Of a stretch of DNA of 64,000 nucleotides, positions 10,266 through 19,861 are shown piece after piece (position 1 is the first letter of the stretch; the number at the start of each line of letters is the position of its first letter). The notes under the pieces were generated by a model, which ran no database searches, had not been told where the DNA came from, and saw only the letters and a program-made list of their open reading frames with translations. The translations under genes and the position numbers were made by a program. Source of the stretch: Rhizoclosmatium globosum. Lineage: Eukaryota > Chytridiomycota > Chytridiomycetes > Chytridiales > Chytriomycetaceae. The stretch covers positions 1 through 64,000 of the forward strand of contig MCGO01000013.1 of assembly GCA_002104985.1 (NCBI GenBank). The letters are read 5' to 3'.

Positions 10266-10338
10266 CCTAACCCTAACCCTAATCCTAACCTTGACCCTAA
10301 CCCTAACCTTACCCTAGCCTAACCCTACCCTAACCCTG
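10266..10338. repeat. Interstitial telomere-like repeats
   Basis: Degenerate (CCCTAA)n, with variants CCTTGACCCTAA and CCCTAGCC, running directly from the LINE poly(A) tail to the truncated minus-strand RT. CCCTAA is the complement of the TTAGGG telomere unit common in fungi. Confidence 0.9.
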
Positions 10339-11574
10339 AAGCAAACAACAACCGATTCACACGCACTCCATGGACTGCAATGGTGGGCATTTCTATGGCC
10401 TTGAGTCTTCTGCAGAGAGGATCAATGAAGAAGTTGAAGAGGATAGGTGAGAGGGTAGACCCTTGGAGTAAACCACGAGCATTGGGTATGGGAATACTCA
10501 TCTTTCCAGCAACAACCAGCATACTCTGATTCTTGTCAAACAGATCCTGAAGACGTTGAATGGCTGCAGCTGATACTCCAAAGTATGTCTCCAGCTCTTT
10601 CCAAAGAATGTCCCTGTCCACCATATTATATGCAGCCTTCAGGTCCAGCAACACTGCAAAAGCTTCCTTGGCACCAGACAGGATTTCGTGCAATACCATG
10701 ACTTGATCCAAGGAGTGTCATCTAACGTTGCTATGGCTAGGTGCACAAGTTCTGGCAGCAGGACACGTTCATAGAGGCGGCGTCCAGTGCAGGTGAGAGC
10801 AATTGGGCGGTGCATGGCAATGTCAGAAGGAGAGCCCTTGTTCTTGTATACTGGGACAATGGTGGCATTCCTCCATTCAGAAGGAATAGTAGATGTCTTG
10901 TGTACAAGAGTCAAGAATTTGGTGAACACTCTTACCATTGCTGAACCTCCATAGTAGATGAGCTCGGCAGGAATGTTGTCTGGTCCAGAGGCCTTTCCAA
11001 GTGGCAGTCTCTTCATGGTTGCTTCCACAGACTCTTCAGTAACCAGCTGGGCAGTACTTTTGAAGTTGAACAGTCGCGCAGGTTGTCCTCTGGGAATAAC
11101 TTGACCAGTAGGTTGTCCACCAAAAGTAGAGACAAAGTGATGTGCATGTGTGTCAATAGCATCAGGATCTAACTTACAGCCTGACTTTGTCTGCCTTGCC
11201 CTCGCATTCTTGGTCATACGCAGAAATGAAGAAAAGTTCTGGGGTTCAGCAAGGTTATCCACAGCATCTTCAAACAGTTTGGTGCGGCGTTGTTTCAAAG
11301 ACACGCGGTAGCTTCTTTGAGACTGGGTAAGGGCTTTGGATCTGGCTTCAATTTCGGCAGGAGTCAGGCTAGGACGTTCTGAAGTGATTGCATCTTGGAG
11401 TTCAGAAATGGCCTCAATAATTGCTTCTCTGGTGGCCTCCATTTCGCAGGCGATCATGAACAACAAGAGTTCCAATAGTAGTTTCGGCAGCTTGTTCAAT
11501 CCAAGACTTGATGGCATTCCAAGACTGATCAACATGGTGTTGAATATGATTAGCATTGGGTTGGGAGCTACCAT
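10339..11574 (-). pseudogene. Second non-LTR reverse transcriptase, broken
   Basis: A minus-strand RT unrelated to the plus-strand LINE copies. The upstream part reads KASGPDNIPAELIYYGG and FRxxRPIAL-type text; the downstream part has LLDLKAAYNMVDRDIL (motif A) and ARGLLQGSTLSPILFN (motif B). The two parts lie in different frames around 10710, where the usual GGFR/RST segment is missing, so a deletion caused the shift. The frame then reaches NRLLFA, exactly where the catalytic DD should follow, and runs into TTAGGG repeats instead. The element is therefore inactive and cut at both ends. Confidence 0.8.
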
Positions 11575-11578
11575 TCAT

Positions 11579-11881
11579 AACAAGAGACTCATCTGTCCCA
11601 GTGGGGGACACACTAAGCAAATTACTACTTGGGCCACCATTTGAGTGGCCCCCCACTGTACGCCAAGGCACATGCCTGACAGATCCAGAAGCTTGACCTT
11701 GAGATACATTGGAGTTGCTGCTTGAAGAACTTGAAGAGCTGCTTCCTTGATTAAGACTAATGTCCATATTCTGAGTGTGATTAGAACCAAGTCTGGGACA
11801 ACCAGAAACAAGAGACTCATCTGTCCCAGTGGGGGACACACTAAGCAAATTACTACTCGGGCCACCATTTGAGTGGCCCCC
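11579..11881. repeat. Direct repeat, two copies of about 74 bp
   Basis: ACAAGAGACTCATCTGTCCC... to GAGTGGCCCC occurs at 11579-11652 and again at 11808-11881 with few differences, separated by Ser-rich low-complexity sequence. A short CTAATCCTAACCCTAGG telomere-like tract follows at 11881-11897. Confidence 0.85.
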
Positions 11882-11961
11882 TAATCCTAACCCTAGGAGT
11901 TGGAAGTTTCCGCGTTGAAGCTGTGCCGGGTCCTTCACAGCCTCCAGTTTCGTTCAATAGC

Positions 11962-14794
11962 ATGAATTTCGATGAAATCAATGACTCTGCGTCTGAATCG
12001 AATTACAACGCATCTGACTATACTTCAACTGATTCGTAAGAGTGTGAAGAGGAAAGCTTGCACGCAAGTGATTTTGAGCAAGACGTTGAACAACATCAAC
12101 CCTCGAGAACCAATTGGGACTCAGTTGGACTTATTAATGCAGATCATTATAATCGAGGAGAATTCGCACCATTCAAATCAAAGTTAGAGTTCCGATTATC
12201 AAAATTATTCAGCAATGTTGGGGCGAAAGCTTATTCTCGAGCGCAAGAACAAGATATTTTAGATACAATGTCCGAAGTTTGTGAACCTCCCAGCTATTCT
12301 CGTATTCGCTCAATCAGAAATGATCTTCAAACATTGCTTAATTTCAGTCCACAAGAAATGACGATAAATGAGAAGCCCATATACTATCTTCCAATGCAGT
12401 CAGTGATTCACCTTGCATTTGCTAATCCTCGAATTAGAGAAAACTTGCATGTTTTACCTGTTATGTCTGATTCTGTCTCAGAGCTGTTTCACTCAAACAA
12501 GTGGATTGACAAACACCCAACCCCCATGGTCCACAACAATCTCTTTGACTATTTCAGTGGAGAGGCGTATTACACTTCCAAAGAGTGGGAGATATTTGTA
12601 CCGACAACGTTTGTTGAAAACTCAACTGGAACTATTGTGGCAATGGGTATGTTAGGCTGTTTCATTGAAATCGAAACTGTCAAGGTTGAAAATTCAATTG
12701 ATGTCCAAATTGATTTGAACTCTTTGAGAGAAAGAGTTACATCCATTGTGCATGTCATTCATGATGGGACCCTTGACCCAGAGACTCTTACGTCTATAAA
12801 ATCTGGATCTTTGATGCGAGCGAAAGCCAACGGAAAGAGAGTCTACAATGTGCCAATCACGTTATTTAATGATGATACAAGTGGGAATGTTTCAAAGAAG
12901 TGGAACAAGTACGAGTCTTGGGAATTTTCTCTTGCAGGCCTCCCATTCCATTTGACACAGCGGCTGGAGAATATCTTTTTTGTCTGCACCTCAAAAACTC
13001 TCTCTGCTGTTGAAAGTGGTGCTGTTATCTGCACTTGCATGAAGGAGCTCAGGAATGGTATTGTTGTGCGTGACTGTTTGTTAAATGAAGACGTCTTGGT
13101 TATTGGTTTGTATGCAATTCAGAGTTTTCAATTAAGGGCTAAATTTGTCCACAACTAGGCTCCATTTTTCAAGTATTGGGAGATAATCCTTCTCATTCCG
13201 CTATTGTGTCCCATACTGGCGTGACATCCCACTTTCCTTGCCGAATTTGCGAAATCACCAAACCAAACAGTGTCGAATCTCTGATTTCTTATCTATGTGA
13301 TCCCTCCCCCATGGTTGGACTGCGCTCCTTCAATCATATCAAGAAGCAACTGGCTGAAGCACGATATGATATCTTGCACTCAGAAACCACTCCTGCTGCT
13401 GCAGGTGCCAGTTTACAATCAAAAGGCATCAAAGACGTCTTCTTTTCCAGGTTTTTAAAGTCTGCATTCCAGCTCCCTTGGATGAATTCATTTCTTGGTG
13501 ACGAAGAGGAGGAGCCTTATTTTGAGGGACCATCAGATACACCTGTTGAATTACTTCACTGCCTTTTGTTAGGAATTGTCAAATATGCTATTCGCGCAAC
13601 AATAGAAGGTCTGACGACGGAAGAAAAGCAGGTACTGAAGGCTCGTGTTGACGGTACATCACAGAAAGAATTTGTTACGCACCTGCATGGTCATTCTGCG
13701 GTAAGAAAACCAAATGCGGCATGCTTTATCTCATTATTACTCAGGTTCAGTATGTTAAGTCTATGAATGGGAAGGACTTCCGCACTTGGGTTCAGATTGC
13801 CCCATTTGCCCTTTCCACAGTTATCACAGAAGAGGAACTTGAAATGTGGACTTGCCTATCCAGTCTCACAGCATATTTGTACTGCTCTGAAATATCAAAT
13901 TTTGAGAACTACATTCATAACCTCAAAGGACGTCTGGATCAGTTTGTACTTGCTGCTGCCAAAACCAAGTATTTCCCGGTTTTTGTTAAACCTAAACTCC
14001 ATCTTCTTCGCCACATTATTTACTTCATTGAAACAATTGGACTTGGTCGCTTGTATGCTACTGAAGTGTTTGAAAGCTTTAACAAAGTCATTCGGATGTG
14101 TATTTATCACACAACCCGTCTCAATCCATCTCGAGACGTTGCACTCCAGTTTGCGAATTACATGTGTCTCAACCATATTGCTGATGGGGGTCTCTTCAAA
14201 GTTGATGGCGAATTCTTGTCAAACACAAATTTCCAGTCATACTGTCGATCAACGTCCAGTATATCAGTTGATAAATTCCAGTTGGATGCGTTTGTAGTCA
14301 TTTGCGGAGAGCCTCGAATCTTTATGAAAATTGTGAATGTGGATTCAAAGCACGAGAGATTGAGTGGATTGCAGTATGTGCTTATGAATGGCGTTCAGTT
14401 TGTTTCTTGTCCAGTATTAGAACCGACTCTAACAGTAGTTCATTGTACGTTTGCAAGTGCTGCTCTTATCAATGTTCAACATCTATGCGACAACTTCTGC
14501 AAAGTAACAACCAAGCGAAACTTTGATGCAACAAAGCATGATTCAATTCTGAGCCACGTTGGAGCTAAAGTTGTAATTAACTTATTCTCATTTCATACGC
14601 AAAAGCTTGTATTTGATCTTGTGGCTGACGTTGCAGTTGTTGAAGCTGCTGACATGGAGGCAGCATTGACAGAGGGCTATGAAGTTTGGGAAGAGTCAAA
14701 GAAGCCCAAAGTGAAAGGAAAGGGGAAGGGAAAGGCAAAGGGGAAGGGAAAGCAGAAGGCAAGTGTAAACAACGATAGCGATTATGAAGAATAA
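11962..14794 (+). pseudogene. Plavaka-type (CACTA/CMC superfamily) transposase, three exons, one in-frame stop
   Basis: Exons run from about 11962 to 13105, 13159 to 13700 and 13745 to 14794; the second intron (GTAAGA...CTCAG, 44 bp) is clear, the first has a weak GTTTGT donor. Plavaka family landmarks as I know them: EFAPFKSKLEFRLSK near the start, LFNDDTSGNVSKKWNK, a GDNPSHSAIVSHTG...CRIC zinc-type segment, TPVELLHCLLLGIVKY, KPKLHLLRH, and ATEVFESFNKVIR followed by NPSRDVA. The tail is a Lys/Gly-rich KGKGKGK stretch ending in acidic residues. An ATG at 11962 is in frame, but TAA at 12037 interrupts after 25 codons; otherwise the frame is intact, so damage is slight or translation starts downstream. 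I could not identify terminal inverted repeats. Confidence 0.82.
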
Positions 14795-15235
14795 GGCTCT
14801 ATTTTCACTGTTTCATTGACTTCATAAAATTTTATAATAAAATACATTAGAATCATAAGTCTATTGGTCTGTTTCTGTCAAAGTTCAAACTGGAGTAAGG
14901 TTTGAGTAAGGTATGAGTAAAGCATGAACTGTACCTCAACATTTGCAGTTGTGATGTAGCTCAACATTCCTTCCTGTTTTGTTCTACAATATATATGCTT
15001 ATGTTTAATAAGGTTTTGCGCCTTGGAATCTTGTTCTGTAAAATGCCTAACATCTGCCAGAACATTTGAGCCAAACATTTTGGTTGTCACATCTTCGTTT
15101 GTCCATTATGCTCCTCAACATTTTGGAAATATATCACAGAGGAAAACCAATGCACGAAACCTTTCATAGTATTATGCACATCATTTCTGAAGGTAAAAAG
15201 CCCCAAAATGTCCACTAAGAAAATTCCCAGCCAGG
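14795..15235. other. Non-coding 3' flank of the transposon
   Basis: AT-rich sequence with AATAAAATACATT near 14837. No gene, RNA or clear terminal repeat seen. Confidence 0.5.
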
Positions 15236-15465
15236 AGTGTAGATGGCTGGTGTAGATGGCTGGTGTAGAATCCTAGTGTAGATGGCTGGTGTAGAAACCT
15301 GGTGTAGATGGCTGGTGTAGATGGCTGCTGTAGAATTCTGGTGTAGATGGCTGGTAACCCTAGTGTAGATAGCTGGTGTAGAATCCTGGTGTAGAATCCT
15401 GGTGTAGATGGCTGGTGTAGAAACCTGGTGTAGATGGCTGGTGTAGATGGCTGGTGTAGATGTGG
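15236..15465. repeat. Minisatellite array D, 13-bp unit
   Basis: About 17 units of GTGTAGATGGCTG with variants GTGTAGAATCCTG and GTGTAGAAACCTG. The unit length equals that of arrays A-C but the sequence is unrelated. It lies just upstream of LINE copy 2. Confidence 0.85.
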
Positions 15466-15479
15466 TTTGATCCTAACTC

Positions 15480-16951
15480 TCCTAACTCTGGAGTATAGAA
15501 CTCTCTCGGATTTTGCTGCTGCCCGCTTCTCCAAAGAACCTGAAGTTGTTGAACACATTGGAAGACTCTTGACTGGACAACCATCCATTGCCAAAGCTCT
15601 TGCAGCGATCCTGAAGCGTCAACTTGAACTCTCTCCTGATCGTGTTATCGATGAGCCTGCGAAGAAGTCAGCGATGGCCAACTTTGCATCTGCAGTTAAG
15701 GGCAAAACCTCGAACAATCCTGGATCGAATGCGACTACCCAACTCTCGAAAGACAACCCTGTTTGATCTGTATCCTTTGCCTCTGATGTGTCCGAATCGG
15801 CAGATAGTGAAGAAGACTTTGCCAGAGTGGAGCCTCCCACCAATTTGAAATTCACTATGGCATCATCCAAGGGAGATCTAAGCCAGCCACAGTTTGAGGA
15901 ATTGGAAATTGAGTCGAACCCTGCAGATGTGGCTGTGCAGACCAATTCTACTTTGAACTCTGCCAGACTTAGTCAGACAAACCCTGCCAAGACTCCATCT
16001 TCAAACCCTTCTTCCATTAGTCATCCACAAGCTTCTGGATCATCTTCAAACCCCTCTCCTGCAATTCAAAAAGGCAAAGCCAGAGAGACTTCTCCTGAAT
16101 ATGGAATGACTGATCCTCGCCTCTTGGATGATTTGATTACCCGCCTTACGAGCTCCATTGCTGCCACTTTTACTGATGCTTTAGATGCTTTGCGTGCTGA
16201 CCTTCTAGTGTCCAGGGATGAGGTGAAATCGTTATCCGAAACCCTTAAGCGCCAATCTGATGAAGTTATCGCTCTTCGCAATGAGTTACACGAAGTCAAA
16301 TCTCAATATTCTGCTTCTGTAATTTCTCGCGCACAACAATCTACCGCCTCCTCTGCCTCCTCCCTCCGTTCTGATGTCTCAGGGGCAACCTGACTTACTT
16401 GGGCTGAAGCCACTGCTCGTCATCCCCTGCCTCCCTATCCAACAAAACCCTGATGTACGACAAGTACTTGACTCCCTTGTGAACCCTGCCCTCCCCAACA
16501 ATCCCAACCCCCTGTCCCTCCTCCCACAAACGTCGACTTTTATCGCAATTTCACGCAAATTGAGAGAGACCTTAAAGTCGCGATCATTTATGTTGCTGGA
16601 ATCAAAAGTCTGACATATCGTGAAATTAAGTCTAAACTGAGTGAGCTTAAGTTTCCAACATCTGAGATCTATAACGTCTCAAAAATTTCTCCTAACACCC
16701 ATGAATTTGCAGTCAACATTGTATATGCTGCCCACATTGCCAAACTCTTTCACTCGCATGGCATCAAAGTTTTAGACAAGTTTGAAATGGACCGACCTAC
16801 TGCTACACCCAAACAGATTCAATGGAATGCAGACCGAGTGAAGAAGATCTCTGACTTGAACCCCAATCGTGCAGTTCGTGATTACTACTATGAGTGGCAC
16901 TGCTTCCTCCAAAAAAATTCCCAAATGTCGTCGATGTCAACGTTGAAATGA
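15480..16951 (+). pseudogene. LINE ORF1 (gag-like), broken
   Basis: One frame runs from about 15480 to 16393, interrupted by TGA at 15764. It contains an Ala/Leu-rich helical head, a Ser/Pro-rich middle and a coiled coil near 16200-16310 (SLSETLKRQSDEVIALRNEL). After the stop at 16391 a conserved block continues in another frame from about 16530 to 16951, reading KVAIIYVAGIKSLTYREIK and RAVRDYYYEWH, which resembles the C-terminal domain of fungal LINE ORF1 proteins. Such proteins bind the element's RNA. At least two lesions make this copy non-functional. Confidence 0.65.
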
Positions 16952-17389
16952 GCGAAGAAACTGCCAGCAACACTCAAATGAATTCCAACACTGCCCCTCC
17001 TACCATGTCTTCTACTCAGTCTAACAACTCCCATGCCAATGATCAATAAAGCCCAAGCCTTTATTCCTCAATACTCTTCTCGCATAAACTACCGCCGTCA
17101 ACCTCGCCTCAATCTACTACCACAACACTACACCCCCCTCTTTCGCAACACCATTTCCCCTCCAGCATCCCCAAATAACTCCCAACATCTCATCAATGAA
17201 ATCTACAACCAACTCACCGACAAACTTCGTTCAATTGCCCTTGATCTCTATGACCCTTTCATTTCCAAAATTCATCCTCTGACCCCAAAACTAATCCCAA
17301 GAATCCAACTATTAAACCTCCTGTCTCCACCACAGAAGCCATCCGCCAAGCCCAGAAATCCCTCCATCAGAAACCCCCACCATTTACAG

Positions 17390-19211
17390 CGTCCAAAGAA
17401 CTTCTAGAAAATGCTCGTACATCCTTCCACAAATTATTTGCCTCAGCTGACCCCAACTACTCTGAACCGCCACACCCTTTCCCTGACAATGAACAACCAC
17501 CTCCACTGCCCCAAAACTTTGAATTCTCCACGCCACAGCAAGTCACCAACATAATCGAAAAACACCCCCTCCACAAAGCCTCTGGTCCCGACAGTATATC
17601 CATCGATCTCTTGAAACACCTCTGCCTCACAACCGACCTTCCCGACCTTCTATCTGCCATGTTTAATCAAATCTTTGTCTCTGGAATTATCCCCGAACAA
17701 TGGAAAGCCTTCACCACAGTCCTTATCCCGAAATCAAGCACCCCGCCAGCAAACCCGTCTCTCCTCGACTTCCGTCCCATTGGTCTTAGTAACATCCTCC
17801 GTCTCCTCTACGAAAAACATCTTCTTGTATATCTAAAACAGTTCACCTCCCTCCACCCTAGCCAACAGGGTTTCGTCAAAAATCGCTCAACTATCTGTAA
17901 CCTGAATTGGGCCGCCAACACTTCCCACCAGTCCACTCGAACACTCCTTCTCGACTTCCACAAAGCCTACGACACCGTTGACATCCACATCCTCCTCTTC
18001 AAACTTGAACAAAACATTCGCTCCACCGGTCACTGTCCCATTCTTCTACAACTCCTTGCAGCCATCCATCAACTCTTCTCCACCACTTTTACCAAAATCT
18101 GCATCAACTCCAAACTCTCCCGTACAATCCGCCGCAGCCGTGGCCTCCCACAAGGCTCTACCTTAGCCCCACTTCTCTTCAACATCTTCATCAACGACCT
18201 TGCCCATCTCTTAGACAACACCCTTCCCCCCCACAGAGGCAACACTCCTACATCTCTCTTTGCCGATGATGTGGCCGTCAGAACAAACTCCAACGAAAAT
18301 CTCCAAATTGCCTTTACCGAAATCTCCCGCTGGTGCCAACAGAATCGTATGTCCCTCTCTCCAACTAAGTGCTTTACTATCAACTACTCTGGTCCCGCCC
18401 TCATCTGCAACAACACTCGAATTGCCAACACTAACTCTCACAAATACCTTGGTATCAACATTTCTACTTCAGGCCCCTTGTTCTATCAGTACTACACTGG
18501 CAAGATTCACCAAGCTCGTCAAACCTTCCAGAAACTCTCGAACTCGCCTTTCACTCGCTTTTGGCATCCCCACCACCGCCGAAACATATTCTTCTCACTT
18601 ATCCGTTCACGATGGGAATATGCCACTCCTCTCGCAATGGCTGTACTTACCCAACAGCAGCTCTCTTCTCTAGACTATCTTGGTACTACACTCATCAATT
18701 CTGTCTGCCAGTGGATCTTCAAGCCATTTCAACAACACCTGCCTCTACCTGTGCCATCTCCCAAGTTCGCTACCTACTTGGAATCCAGACGTACCGCGAT
18801 CGTGCCAACTACCTTGTCGCCCTTCTAGCCGCAAAGCCTCCAACACTCATCCCTACACTTTCACCCGATGCTTGTACTCTCACAACCTTTCTTCGACACT
18901 TGCCTCTTGTCAACCAAATTCGTACGTACTTCCACCAATCCGATGAACTTGACTTGAAAACCGCCATCAAACGATACTTCCGCGACCAAGAAATCCACTC
19001 GAACCAGCAACTTAAGCACATCATCTTCAAACCCTTTTCAGGAATGGCAAACGTTCTCAAACACTCTCAACTCACAGCTTCACAACAGTCTGCCCTTGTT
19101 CGTCACAACTTGTCTCTAGCCCACCGGCCAGACCCTCTTGTCACCAAAGCCCTAGCCAAGAACGATCTTGTATTTGCCTACCGCCAACTTGTATTCCTTC
19201 GCCAACTCTGA
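17390..19211 (+). pseudogene. LINE reverse transcriptase, one-base frameshift
   Basis: Nearly identical to the RT of copy 1, with motifs A (HKAYDTVD), B (RGLPQGS) and C (FADD). At about 18761 one A is missing (CATCTCCCAAG here, CATCTCCACAAG in copy 1), so the frame ends at 18828; the original frame resumes as QVRYLLGIQTY and runs to 19211. Other differences are scattered substitutions such as D to N in IDDLAHLL. Probably dead by this frameshift alone. Confidence 0.85.
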
Positions 19212-19315
19212 ATACTCTTGAAACTCTAACTTCTTTTGACTCTTGCTTTTCAATCTTATTCTAACCTAAACTCTGTTGGTATCCACGGAATAAAGAATGT
19301 TCAAAAAAAAAAAAA

Positions 19316-19396
19316 CCCTTAATTCTAGGCCTAGTCCTAACCTTGACCCTAACCCTAAATGCCACAGTATATAACCCTAACCCTAGGAACGTCCTG
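19316..19396. repeat. Interstitial telomere-like repeats after LINE copy 2
   Basis: Degenerate CCCTAA units (CCTTGACCCTAACCCTAA, then ATAACCCTAACCCTAGG) follow the 13-A tail directly, as at 10.27 kb. Confidence 0.85.
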
Positions 19397-19861
19397 GCAC
19401 TCTTCCATGTAACATTCTCGTTCTGATCAATTGTTGGAAAGTGTGGTAGTTAGTAAAAAGGATTTAAAGTCTGATGATCAATGAAGGATAATCAGAAAGG
19501 ATAGCAATGCCTTATTTCACATAACCACAGCACATACAACCATCACCATCCCACCATCACCAAACACAGAGAAACCCCCCTTGGCACCTTCAGCCCACTC
19601 AGACATCCAAAATTATTGTCGGATCATAAGTTGCATGCTGATGTACAACTCTCCATTTCGAGATACACCTAACTCAAGCAGACTCATACTCACCTTTGGG
19701 TTTCACTCATTTCTCCTCTCTTGGTCTGACGTTACAAACTCTTTTTAAACAGTATAGAACTGTTTCCTTGACAACATCCATTTCTACCCTTATAAGTACC
19801 GTGTTGCATATCGGTGATGTCTGACCTTAGATATTTTATTGCTTTTATAACCCTTGACCAT
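19397..19861. other. Intergenic, 3' side of the NLR gene
   Basis: Unique sequence with no gene, RNA or repeat I can support. It is the downstream flank of the minus-strand receptor gene. Confidence 0.5.

Larger units (their letters stand above)
15470..19315 (+). mobile_element. LINE copy 2 with decayed ORF1 and missing endonuclease
   Basis: Longer than copy 1: it carries ORF1-like sequence from about 15.47 to 16.95 kb, a linker, the RT region and a poly(A) tail at 19303-19315. Between ORF1 and RT (16.95-17.39 kb) only Pro/Ser-rich text and a linker like IRQAQKSLHQKP remain, without APE endonuclease motifs, so that domain seems deleted. The tail joins telomere-like repeats, as in copy 1. The exact 5' end is uncertain. 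Confidence 0.8.

Noticed and set aside
15181..15594. 137-codon minus-strand frame
   Set aside because: Mostly minisatellite D read as STPxIYTRxLHQP repeats.
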